A stretch of 64,000 nucleotides of DNA from Tetradesmus obliquus (taxonomy: Eukaryota; Chlorophyta; Chlorophyceae; Sphaeropleales; Scenedesmaceae), in NCBI GenBank assembly GCA_030272155.1, contig CP126195.1, positions 2,401,001 to 2,465,000 of the forward strand, given 5' to 3'. The position numbers and the translations under genes are program-made. The notes beneath the pieces were generated by a model. It was not told the origin of the DNA. It worked only from the letters and a program-made list of their open reading frames with translations, and searched no databases. The stretch's first letter is position 1; every line of letters starts with the position of its first letter. Positions 1 through 10,526 of the stretch are shown here, one piece after another.

Positions 1-2
1 GC

Positions 3-554
3 TGTGCTTGCGCTGACACTGCCATGCAGGTGAACATCAACCTGAGTGGCCAGCTGCAGCCGCAGCAGCTGCAGCCGCAACAGCAGCAGCATAGCGCATG
101 GCCTGTGGCAGCTCCGCCGCTGCCACCTGCAGCAGCAGCAGCAGGCTATGAGGAGGAGGGAGAAATGCAGCGGCTGTCTCAGCGCATGTCTACCAGCATG
201 AACATCAGCGACGCACACGGTACGTGCTTTAGTGCACTGTAGGCAGCTCTGCTGCTATTTAGCGCTGGCTGTGCAGCCGCCAGCAGCGAGCATGCATCTG
301 GCTTGCACACACTCATGCAGATTAAGGGGTGGTCGTGCGCATGCTGTCGCATTGCATACTGCAGATGTGGCATCATGGTGAGCCAGTCAGCGGCAACAGG
401 CTGTAGAATGCTCGCACATTGGACGCACTGCACGCTCACAGCCACTGCCTTGTGTGCTGCTGTGTCTGCAGGTGCACAGCCACAAGTGCAGCAGCCGCCT
501 GTGTGGTACCAGTGCACAGTTATCTGCAAGGGGTTGAGGGCAGCAGCCGGCTGA
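3..554 (+). CDS. Partial Gln/Ala/Pro-rich hypothetical protein, C-terminal end
   Basis: An open frame runs from the left edge to a donor at 219|220 (CACG|gtacgt). It joins in phase to an exon at 472-554 that follows a tctgcag acceptor and ends in TGA. The first ATG in frame is at 24, but the frame is open to the window edge, so the gene may begin further left. The protein is low complexity: a Gln/Leu/Pro stretch, then an Ala run and an acidic patch. I recognise no domain. The splice match and shared frame are the only support, and CAG-rich DNA easily gives such open frames. Confidence 0.3.
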
Positions 555-1529
555 GCTAGCTGCAGGGGAAGGAGCAGCAGCAGCAGCAGCAGAAGAAGCA
601 GAAGCCGCACGCTTGTGCTAGCTTTGGAGCAGGCACCCTTCTGTGCATATGAGCTGCTGCTGCTGCTCTGGCAGGAGGCTCGGGCCAGCAGCACCATTTG
701 TACAGTAAGTTGTTCACTACATAATGCATAGGCAGCAACAACAGCTGCAGCAGCAGCAGTTGCAGGAATTGGCAGGGCGTGCCAGAAAGCTCCTCAGGCA
801 GTGGTGCTGCAAGCAGAGGCAGCGGCAAATCAGTCTCGCTTTGCAGCAGCAGCAGCGTCGTTCTTCTTGGGCCCTTGCTGTGCCAGACCATTCCGCATAA
901 GGGTGGAACGGCAGGGCAGATGTGAGATGTGCTGCACAAATTGTGAAGGACGAGTGGCAGCTGCTGCTGCTGCCAGTGGCAGCTGCTGCAAAGCCGCCTC
1001 TTTAGCAGCAGCCTCAGCTGGCTGCAGCTGCAGCACGCTGCATATTTGCAGTAGTGGGTGTGGGGCATAGGGACGCCCGCAATGCTGTACAACAAACGCA
1101 ATTAGCATTTTATGGCGCATGCGTCAGGCTTTGTTGAAACGGTTTCAACAGTCACTGCAGGACCAACAGGCGCTGCGATGTTGCAGCTGTGTATCATGGT
1201 TAGCCATCGTCTCTTCAGGCACACACTGGCAGCAGCCACAGCAGTTGCTGGCACTGTAGTGTCTGGCTGAGACCTTGGTGAGCTCAGGGCCACCATGTGT
1301 TCTTCATGCATGCAACCTGACCTATACTTGGCCTGTGGGATGTGGGCTTGCGGATGGCCAGATTCAGGTGCTGCCAGACACATGAGCGAAGGTCTCTGCA
1401 GTAGCATAGGCTACTGCACGACCGCGTCACGAGCACTACAAGTCACTACATGTTGCTGATTAAATGGAAATTTTATATCTATGGCCCCTGTGTAAGCTTA
1501 TATATCGACATAATGCGCCGCTGGGTAAT

Positions 1530-1660
1530 CTAAGGTCTGCCGGCCAGCGCCCGGAGCTCGAGCCCGATGGTGCTTACGTCGATGTAGGGGCTCCACTCAT
1601 GGTAGTCGCCGTCGAATGTTACAGGTAAAAGGATATAAGGTGGGGCTCTTTTTTTGGTTT
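1530..1660 (-). pseudogene. Orphan C-terminal coding-like fragment
   Basis: On the minus strand a frame of about 43 codons ends in TAG at 1530-1532. It reads like ordinary protein, not low complexity: it contains FDGDYHEWSPYID followed by STIGLELRALAGRP. An A-rich tract precedes it, with an in-frame stop and no good acceptor, so it looks like the detached 3' end of a gene or transposon. The family is not recognised. It is also more GC-rich than the flanking AT-rich DNA. Confidence 0.3.
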
Positions 1661-2221
1661 TTTATTATTGCAAAGCATCAGGACAGTAGGTTGAACGCCT
1701 TCCATAAACAGGCGGGAAACATCACTACAGCTGCTCCCGCCAAAACACAGATGAGCTGCTAAGGACGAGTGATGCTGCCTTTGACGCGCAAAACAGAAGC
1801 ATTTGCCCAACGGCCAAAGCAGGAGTTTGATGACTCGTCAAGACATGCCCTGCTGTCAACGCCGGTGTTCTGCCTCACTTGTCTCTGCACCTGGGCAGCT
1901 GGCAGCTGCATGCACAGCTCCAGTATGCATCCAACCATACTGTGTGCCTTAACTTAGATTTGCAGCCCGGCCTGCGCGCCTCAGAAGTCTTTCAAATGCT
2001 GTTGTGGCGCACTGTTACACCGCTACCTAGGCTATGCCTGCTGAGCTTCCATGCAAGTTGCAAGATAAGTGCCAAGCTTGCGGTCATAAGGTAACAGTAT
2101 CCTTGCAGTATTTGCATAGCTTGTTTCCTTGGTCCGACCTTGGTAAACATCAAACTGCAACCATGTGCTGTATGTGCAGGCTTATTACAAGGTGAGCTGC
2201 AGGTGAATTTTGCCTTGACTG

Positions 2222-2622
2222 AGGTGAACTGCGGCTTGGCACAGTGTGTGCTGTTGAAGTGCAGGTGGGACGCGGCTTGGCACAGTGTGTGCTGTTGAAG
2301 TGCAGGTGGGATGCTGCTTGGCACAGTGTGTGCTGTTGATGTGCAGGTGGACTGCGGCTTGGCACAGTGTGTGCTGTTGAAGTGCAGGTGGTATGCTGCT
2401 TGGCACAGTGTTTGCTGTTGAAGTGCAGGTGGGATGCTGCTTGGCACAGTGTGTGCTGTTGAAGTGCAGGTGGGATGCGGCTTGGCACAGTGTGTGCTGT
2501 TGAAGTGCAGGTGGGATGCGGCTTGGCACAGTGTGTGCTGTTGAAGTGCAGTTGGAATGATGCTTGGCACAGTGTGTGCAGTTGAAGGTCAGGTGGGATG
2601 CGGCTTGGCACAGTGTGTGCTA
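2222..2622. repeat. 41-bp minisatellite, about ten copies
   Basis: A unit of about 41 bp, with core GCTTGGCACAGTGTGTGCTG, recurs with starts near 2234, 2275, 2317, 2356, 2397, 2438, 2479, 2520, 2561 and 2603. Copies differ by a few substitutions (for example GTGGGATGCGG versus GTGGGATGCTG). Because 41 is not a multiple of three, each minus-strand frame cycles through all three readings, and all three stay open for over 110 codons. That follows from the repeat and is not evidence of coding. Confidence 0.92.
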
Positions 2623-3059
2623 TGAGCTGCTATGGCTGAAATGGAAACATGATGATGAATGCAGCGATCGACTGCAAGTGTGAGGTCCTCGCTCTGGCTG
2701 CTGCGGCATGGCAGTCACTGGTTGCTGCGGTGTGGCAGTCACTGGGAGTTACAGGTGGGCTGCCATAGGTGGTGCATGACATGCTAGCAGCGGCGTCAAG
2801 TGTACATCAAGCTCATCAAGCTGTCACACGTCCTTTCCTTCTTGAATTCAGAAGGTTGTGGCGCAGCGTCTGAAGTTACCAGATGTATGATGATGGTGCT
2901 CGTTGCAGCTGAGCAAGCCGCAGAGCGATACGACTATCAAACACCAGCCAGTTATCAGGCAACTCAACACATACAGCAACACAAACTATCTCCTGACAGC
3001 AACGCACTGCGCAGAAACAGCTGCTTGCACGTACTAGTGCCTGCACAGAAAGCCATTGC

Positions 3060-4492
3060 TCAGTGCCGACCACCACGCTGTGCTGACAAAAACTCATCCA
3101 CAACAGCGGCTGTCATCTCGTCATTCCTCTCCAAATGCAGGTATTGTAGGCGGGACAGTCGAGTCAACATCATCAGCCCGCGCCGCGTAACACCTGGATT
3201 TTCTCTCAAGCTCAACTCCAGCAGATGCGGCAGTTGTGCAATGGCCGCAAAACACTCCAAGCCACTCAGCTCACACATGTCTAGGTTCAAGTGGCGCAGC
3301 TGCTTGAGGCAGCGTGCCAGTGCCTCCACTGCATGGTCATCCACACAAGCCCCACCACATGGCAGGCTGAGCTGTGTGAGCCCAGTGAGCGCTGTGAGTG
3401 CTGCCACATCACCAGGCACCACGCCAGTCGCAAGCCCAGCGCCAGCCTTCGCATTCTTCAGATAAGTCACCTCCAGGTGCTTGAGGCGTGTCAGCCCTGC
3501 TATGCTAGCACACAAGTCCAGCGGTCCTGGCGGCTGCGCTCCCTCTGTACTCAGGGCCGCACGCTGCTGTGCAGCCCATGCAAAGCTACACAGTTTCAGG
3601 TGGGGCACATGCAGGGCTAGCTTGGCGAGCGCTGTGGCAGCAGCCAACCCTGCAACAACAGCTGCCAGCTGCTGCGCAGAGGCCCACTGTGTGATACTTC
3701 CTTCGCACTGCAGTCTCAGCTCACACAGCTGCGGCAGCTGCCCCCACGCCGCTGCTGAGGCCGCTGCAGCTTTCCAGCCCATCCTGGACATTGACAGCCG
3801 TAGTTCCTGTAGTGCTGGAAGCTGCGCCAAGCGCAGCAGCGGCTGCTGCTCTTCAAAACATACCTTGATGCTGAGCGCCGTCAGCTGCTGCAGAGGCATG
3901 ACAGCCGCCAGCTGCTGGCCCGACTCGCATTCAGCCAGCTCCAGGTGCCGCAGCTGCGGAGGAAGCACAGACAGTTCTGGCAGCTTGCTCAAAACATAAA
4001 GCTGCTGTAGCTGCTGCAGGCGGCTCATGTCAAGCAGCGGCAGGGGCTCTTCACTGACATCCCGTAACCTGAGTACTTGCAAGTGCAATTCCTGCAGCCG
4101 CGGCGGCGGCTGTGCCAGTAGCTGCTGCAGGGCGCTGCTTGTTCGAGCCACTGCTGCCATGCCTGTTGCGTCCATGACGAGTTTCAACTGAGTCAGCTGC
4201 CTCAGCTGGCCCAACACTGCCAGGCAGCTGTCAGCACAAGGCTCTCCGTCAGTATCCCGCGCTGGGTTACCTTTCAGCACCAGCTGCTGTATGCTGCTAA
4301 GGCGTAGCAGAGCCGCTGCTACTGCAGCTGCATCACTTGCAGCAGCCGCTGCTGTGACAGCATGTGCGGGTCTGCTGCCCTCCCTCACAATTACCTCCAG
4401 GCGCGTCAGGCCATGTGCGGGCAGCACAGGCAGCAAGCCTATTGCCCAAGCTGCGCCACCTGCGAGCTTGGCGCATCGAAGGCCCAGAAATA

Positions 4493-4529
<37 letters not shown>

Positions 4530-4943
4530 CCGCTGTAGCTCAGTGCGCCTGGCTGAGTTTGCTGCTCCTGCTGCTATGGCGGCTGCATGCTCTGAGCACA
4601 TATAGCAGTTGGCAGCCGTCTGCTGCATGGCCACGCACAGCAGCTGCACTGCTGCGTCACTGACTGCTGAGGCTGTGTCCGGTCCTAGCCATGCGTCAAG
4701 GGCCAAGCTCCTGACCAGCTGCCCATGCTTGACCAGCCAGCTGGCAAAGCTAGTTACCTTTGGCAGCATCTGTGTGTCAGCAGCCTCATGTGCGCTGAAG
4801 CTGCTGCCGCTGCGCAGCCTGAGGTAAACCTCTGTGTTGCAGCCTGCACACTGCTGCACTGCTTGTCGCCAGTCCTTGCACACACAGGCAGCTGTGCACA
4901 GCATCTTTGGGCGAAGTGCTGAAGGCAGTATGCGCCACAACAA
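3060..4943 (-). CDS. F-box / leucine-rich repeat protein
   Basis: One long frame of about 627 residues. The start reads LLWRILPSALRPKMLCTAAC followed by VCKDWRQAV, a typical F-box (Leu/Ile-rich helices, then VCKxWR). The rest is a series of leucine-rich repeats of the LxxLxLxxC/N type (e.g. LRHLNLDMCELSGL, LQYLHLERND), as in FBXL proteins. F-box proteins bind SKP1 in SCF ubiquitin ligases, with the LRRs choosing the substrate. The first in-frame codon at 4943 is TTG. The frame continues upstream to a TGA near 4979 without an ATG, so a short 5' exon probably supplies the start; a candidate acceptor lies near 4978 (gatctag). A CAG tract at 4493-4531 codes a run of about 12 Gln near residue 140. 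No partner can be inferred from the neighbours. Confidence 0.75.
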
Positions 4944-5791
4944 CGGGTAGCGCCAGCAGGCTGCTGTTTCGGGTGTCCTAGATCAAGCAGTATCAGCAGC
5001 AGCAGCAGCAGGTTCATCCACTGCAGGCGGTTCATGCAAGCACCGTGGTGCGCTGATCTCGGCATACAAGCAGTATCTTTAAGCTAAATTCAAATTCATT
5101 TGTTTACCGCTTGCTGGAGCTGCAGATGTAGGCGTTCAGAAAGCTTCGAGCACGCTGGAGTCACTGTGGCTGGAGTCGTGCGACTCACCTCATGGTCGTG
5201 CATGTTCTTTCGGAGTCAGCGACAGAGCGTATCCACAACGTGCTGCTTACTGGAAGCGAGAGATATGATACCGCTTGACTGCGTTGGTGGAGAACGATGC
5301 TCAGCGTCCAAGGTTGTCCCGAACTGGCAAAGCAAACCGAAGCAGTAAAAAGCTTGCATAGGCATGTAAGCACAGTTTGCACAGCATAATGCAACATAGT
5401 GCGTACTCATATGGCATTCAAGTGGTCCCCCCTAGAGGCCACCATGGCTGCTTGAACAGCAGTTGTGCAGATGCGCTGTTCCTGCTGCTCCTCTCATGAC
5501 CTGTGTGTATTACCTGCATTCACAATACAACCTGGTCAGCGCCGTCCCCCAGAGCCACGATGCCCTAGGGGGGCAACGGCACTGACGGTCTTCCGTGCAG
5601 CATGTTACCACACAGCTCCTTGAACATCACATTTGCTGCGAAAGTAGGGCACACAACCAGCCCTGACCTGCAGCTGTAGCCTGTCATAACACCTATAACC
5701 TACTTGCACCCAAAGACATGCACAGTTACCAGCAATGTCCTCAGAGCAGGCTGCTCTGTGACAAACAGTTTGGTATCAACGTTCGTGAGCT
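4944..5791. other. Intergenic stretch, possible 5' exon of F-box gene and a dispersed repeat
   Basis: This separates the 3' end of the TMEM144-like gene from the start of the F-box gene, both on the minus strand. It should hold the missing first exon and promoter of the F-box gene, which I could not place. It also contains a copy of a repeat that recurs inverted at 33541-33690. Confidence 0.45.
5372..5531 (+). repeat. Dispersed non-coding repeat, copy A
   Basis: Matches the reverse complement of 33541-33690. The best-conserved part is AGTGGTCCCCC followed by AGGCCACCATGGCTGCT; a second block is TATTACCTGCATTCA. I estimate 70-80 percent identity by eye over about 150 bp. No coding potential, no terminal repeats recognised. 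Confidence 0.6.
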
Positions 5792-8107
5792 TCACTGCTG
5801 CCGCCCTGCACCGCTGACCAGCACAATGCCCACCACCAGCACCACCCCGCTGCCCCAGTACACCAGGTGCGGCTTTAGCGAGTGCAACTCCCCATAAAGC
5901 ACAATGCCCAGCAGACCAGCCACAAACAAGCCGCTTTGCATTGTGGGGTAAGAGATTGCAAGGCCAATAGTTGCAGCTGCCACCATGCTGCTTGCGCTGC
6001 CTGCTGCCCAGATGATGCCAGCAAGCATGCCGGGGACGGCAGCTGCCAGCGGATGCAGCGGCAGCGATGCGCCCACCTGAGCAGCAGCAGCAGCAGCATC
6101 GGCGGCAGCAGCAATGGCAGTTGTAAGAAGACTGCGCAGATCAGCACAAGGGCATTGTTGCAGTGGTCCTGCAAGCTAGCAAAAAATTTCTGATTACATC
6201 ACCTGCCTGCCTGCCTGCGAGGTGGCATGATTGCGGTGGCAGGCCCTGCAAGCTGCTGGTACTAGGTGAACAGCATATTGCAAACCACAATAGGAGCCTG
6301 CAGTTCACTGTCACACGCCCAGCACTCAACGCTGGCCAGTTCAGTACCAGCACCACCACATGCAACAGCGAACAGGGTGCAGCCACACCTGACAGCTGCT
6401 GCTCTCCCTCACCTTGCCGCTCTGCAGCCAGTGCAGGCAGTAGGTCACAGGCACTGCAGCTGCAGCCACCCCCACAGCAAGTGCTGCCTGGTACGGCAGG
6501 CCCCTGCACTCCCTGCCCACATAGTCCATCGGCGCAAGGATGAGGCCGCCAAGCACTCCAGCTGTCAATGCCAGCAGAAGGCCCAACACAATGCGGCGCC
6601 ACTGCTGCTGCTGCTGCTGCTGAGCAGCCTCCTGTTGTCTACTGGCAGCAGCGGCAGCAGCAGCTGCTGTTGGGCCAGTGCCTTGCTCCGCATCTGCATC
6701 TGCTAGCAGCGGCTGCTGTAGATGCTGCACCTCAGCTCCTGCTGCTGCTGCTGTACGGGGCTGCTGCCTGCTGTCTCGCTGCTGCTGCTGTGCTGTCATT
6801 GCCTGCTGCAGCGCTCCTGCTGCTGCCACTCCAGCAATGCCCAGCAGTATGGCTGCCATGCCTGTCAGTGCCCGTGGCAGCTGTGCCACTGTGCCTGTTT
6901 CTATCAGCAGCCCCCAGCCAAATGACACCAGCGCTGCTGTCCCGCACCTGCACAATGCAATGCAAACGCCAGCAGCAGTTATATAAGATGCTTGCAGAAA
7001 TGCAGTGGGTTATCTGTCATGGCTGTGTGCTGCACTGCAGCAGTACAGCACAGCCTGCAGCCCAGCGGTTAGGTTGTGAGCAGCTGGCATGTCATCGGGA
7101 GCACCATGTCCACTGCCGCATGCACAACCCACAATATCGGCTGGGCAAGCATGACTACAACACGAATGTCATCGTGCTTAGGCCAGCCATGGTTACTGGC
7201 TGCAGCTCACCCAATGCCTATCGCCTGCGACAGCCCTATCAGCTGGATGGCCTGCATGGAAGCGCCAGTGCTCAGCACAAACAGCAGCCCACTCACACCA
7301 CCCTGCACACTGGCACACTGCACTCAGCAGCGCAGCAGCGGCGGCAGCAGCACTGCGTCATCAGCATGGGGTTGCGCTGGCCTAGGCACTCCTTGCTTAT
7401 CACAAACTGTTGTGGTCAACAGCAGGCCAATCCGCTTTTAAAGCTGGCTGTTGTAGAGTTGGTCTGTGTACACCGTGCGTGGTCGATGGCTTGTGCTGCG
7501 TACAGCCAGCAGCTCACATCTGCCGTCAAATATTCAGTTTAGGCCACAACACATAACAGGCAGTCAAGCTTGTGGGGTGCTGAGTCAACTTCACTCACCC
7601 GCATTGCAGTGCCGTATGCAATGGGTGTGCTGGCTACGCACACCCCCACACACAGCCACAGGTTGAACATGTATGGCGGCACCTGCGCAGCAAGCAGGCA
7701 TCAGGCAGCGCAAAAGCGAGTCCGACTGAGTCAATTGTCCGATTGAGTCAATAGTCTGTAAGCAAGGAGCTTGGTTTCAGTGTCAGCGCAAGCAGAGCAA
7801 ACCGTTACCTTGTTGCTACTGTGACAACAAACATTCGCATGCAACATGCACCGTCAGAATGCCGGTGCCGTATGCAGTGCATGCCATGGATCAGTTGGCG
7901 CAGCAACGGCACAGGCAGACTCCCGTAAATGTCTGCTACAGCTTTTCAGTGCTTGCTGCCGCTGCTGACCTGTGCGCGCCGCACTCTGTCACACTTTGCC
8001 AGTGCAGAGAAGGACCCATTGCACAGTGCTGCCAGCAGTGCCAAGCCCAGGCCTGATCCGATGTAGTTGGTGCAGGGGGTGAAGGTGGTGAGGCTGAGGC
8101 ACTGCAT
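5792..8107 (-). CDS. TMEM144-family multi-pass membrane protein
   Basis: Five exons join in phase: 8107-7970, 7682-7599, 7302-7211, 6947-6413 and 6076-5792, giving 377 residues. The start is the ATG at 8105-8107 (MQCLSLTTF). Hydrophobic segments recur through the chain: GLGLALLAALCNGSF near residue 20, a segment in exon 2, GGVSGLLFVLSTG in exon 3, three or four in exon 4 and three in exon 5, about ten in all. GRECRGLPY and LAISYPTMQSGLF resemble the two repeated halves of TMEM144 / drug-metabolite-transporter proteins (Pfam TMEM144), which are putative carbohydrate or nucleotide-sugar type transporters of unknown substrate. A Gln/Ala-rich loop of about 70 residues sits in the middle of exon 4, where the family has a shorter loop. 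The gene is divergent from the methyltransferase at 8740. The family call rests on topology and motif memory. Confidence 0.82.
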
Positions 8108-8739
8108 GATGTGGGAGGACTCAGGGCAGTCCGCCTTGCACCAGCTGCACACAGAACGTGCAGAGCGAAAACACACAGGTATTGGTTACAATCTATTCGA
8201 TGTATTCGCATCAGTGGCAAACACAGGCAGCCAGGCACGCAGCAGCAAGCAACAGCAGCAGCAAGGGCAACACTCAACAGCAATCAGTCGGTACAGCTAA
8301 ATCACCTGGCATCACAAGCAGAAAGCATGTTGTTAACAGTGTCTGAACGAGGCCATTTGGAGCCACGCTGGTGGCCAGCAAGCCAGGATTCCTGCTGCTG
8401 TGGCAAGCTGCTGAAGCACCTCACCTGCAGATGCCATCTATGCACGTCCACATACTGCAACAGCCCGCGATCGTACTGCTGATCACAACTCGATTCAAGT
8501 CTATACGTACTGCGAAGTGCGCGCAATCAAGTCATAGCACGGTCACGCTAGGGTTCGGCACTATGGTACAAGCACCGTGCAGCCTGCTCGTAACTGCGGA
8601 CCCCTGCCTTGGTTGTCGCATTCAGATCACGTGACTGACTGACGTTACCTCAGCAGCCCAGCAGCGGCATCACCAGCAGGGGCAGCATCGGCAGCAACAG
8701 CACCATTGGCCACAACAGCATTGGAGCAGCTACAGCAGC
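8108..8739. promoter_or_regulatory. Divergent intergenic region between TMEM144-like gene and methyltransferase
   Basis: These 632 bp lie between two divergent start codons and must carry both 5' UTRs and promoters, or a shared one. I saw no clear TATA box and no recognisable operator. The last 80 bp before the methyltransferase start are CAGCAG-rich. Confidence 0.5.
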
Positions 8740-10526
8740 ATGGCTGAACAGCAGCAGGCTGCAAGCCTACAGCAGCTCAACATCGAACACTTCAACAAAC
8801 ATGGAGCCGAGGTCAAACCCCACATGCTGGCACTATCTCAGAGCACAGCGCAGCACATCTTGCAGCTCATCCCACTGGGGCAAGACAGCACAGTGCTCGA
8901 GTTTGGCTGCGGTATGGGGCTGATTTCTGAGCGGCTAGCTCCTGCAGTGGGCAGTGTACATGGTGTGGATATAGCGCCAAAGACGGTTGAGGTAGGCTGC
9001 ATGCTGTAACCAGCGCAAGTGCTGCAGCAGCAAGTACGGCGTGTGCAGCACGCATGGCCAATGGCATCGCACCATGCACAGACTGCTGGCAAATTTTCAA
9101 TTGTCAAGATTGGCGTCCAAGGCATTGTGTGCCTGCAAATGCCATTTTCATTGTTTCCTGTGCATATGTGGAAGTGACTCTTGATGCTAGCAGTACCTGG
9201 GGTGAAACCACTCATCCAGCAGCAGTTGCATTGAGCAGTAGGTGGCGCTAGGCATGACTGCCCGACAACTGCCACGACTTGAAGGTGGAGCACAGAAACA
9301 ATGCATGTCGCTGTTGCTGCTGCTGCTGCTGCTGCTGTCGCTGCTGCAGGCCTTCAATGCCAAGGCAGCAGCCAAGGGGCTGACCAACATGAGAGCAGGT
9401 CAGCGGCAGCTGCTGCACTGTGCTGCAGCTGTCAGATCCGCAGCACAAGCTGTGCCCAATGTGCAGACTCTTGTGCTTCACCTGCGGTGTAGCATCAGCA
9501 TTGAGCCACTGCACATTGCAGCAGGGCAGCCACCTGAGGTATCATGATGCTCTGAGTGCAGCCCACTACTGATAGCCGCCTCGATCGGTACACAGGCGTT
9601 TGCCTGCCCGCCTGATAAGTTGTCGCAATGCGTGTGCTGCTGCCCGGCGTGCCATCTGTCAATTTCTGATGCAACAGAGTGCACTGACCTACACAGCCCC
9701 AGTGGGCCTCATACGCAAACACGCTGCCTACAGAAGTTTGGCATATAGTCACGTTGCTGTTGTTTGCTGTCCTGTGCTGTTTGCCGGCAGTGTGCGCTGA
9801 CTTGGTCTACTCTACCGAGCGGCAGCAAGCCATCGCCACTGGCCAGCTGCCAGCCTCATTCAGCCTGATCGTAGCGCACATGGTGCTGCACCATGTGGGG
9901 GATGCAGCAGCAGTGCTCGGCTGCCTGGCTGGCCTGCTGCAGCAGGGAGGGCGGCTGGTGCTGACTGATCTGCTGCAGACTGAACGCAGTAAGGCTTTCC
10001 ATGGCGCGACAGCACACCGCACCGTGTCGCACGCAGGTGGGGGTATGCACACTCGTAGTGCGAGACACTCAGAGTGCAGCATGGGATGTGGTGCTGTCAA
10101 GTGACAACTTGCGGAAATCACCGCTGACTGTCTTTGGTAAGCAACGTGTGCCTGTCCCGCAGCATGCGCTCGGAGTCTGTTCCTTGTGCATGCATCAGCA
10201 TGTGTGCCAGGCCGTGTGTGCGCTGCAGCGCCCCATCTGTTGCTGTACTGGCTGACCATGTTTGACCAATGCTGCTGCAAGTGCTGACAATAGATCCCTT
10301 TGCTGCTGCTGCTGCCGCTTTCCTATTACTGCTGCTGCCCCTTGCAGGTGGTTTTTCTGAGCAGCAGGTGTCCCAGCTGCTGGCTGCTGCTGGCCTGCGG
10401 CTGGTTAGTTTCAGCGGCAACTCGCTGCACGTCACAAAGGCGGTGGCGCAGCCTGGTGGAGGGGAGGCGCCAGAGGCCTTCCCTGTGTTTGTGGCTGTGG
10501 GGCAAGCAGCGGCCGACTTGAGATGA
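8740..10526 (+). CDS. Class I SAM-dependent methyltransferase
   Basis: Four exons join in phase: 8740-8991, 9350-9398, 9791-10036 and 10348-10526, giving 241 residues. Motif I is VLEFGCGMG at residues 52-60, the glycine-rich loop that binds S-adenosylmethionine. An acidic post-I residue follows in VHGVDIAP, and LIVAHMVLHHV is the typical motif IV region. GGRLVLTDLL is the motif VI-like strand, and GGFSEQQVSQLLAAAGL near the C-terminus is common in Methyltransf_11/25 small-molecule methyltransferases. The substrate cannot be told. The start has no upstream in-frame ATG competing with it. Length is normal for the class. A TGTAA poly(A) signal follows at 10644. Intron 2 contains a CTG-rich acceptor region. 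Confidence 0.88.

Larger units (their letters stand above)
555..3059. other. Gene-poor stretch
   Basis: No convincing gene is seen here. The stretch holds CAG/CTG-rich low-complexity DNA (about 560-1040), an orphan coding-like fragment (1530-1660, minus) and a minisatellite (2222-2622). It also contains the probable 3' region of the F-box gene, with a TGTAA-type signal on the minus strand at 2749-2753. The long open frames at 556-1101 and 1102-1407 on the minus strand have only low-complexity or unrecognisable translations. Confidence 0.5.

Noticed and set aside
1992-2611. Long minus-strand frames over the minisatellite as a repeat protein
   Set aside because: All three frames are open because of the repeat period; none has a supported start or flanking exons.
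2222-2622. CRISPR-like array
   Set aside because: Units are contiguous with no unique spacers, and the genome is eukaryotic.
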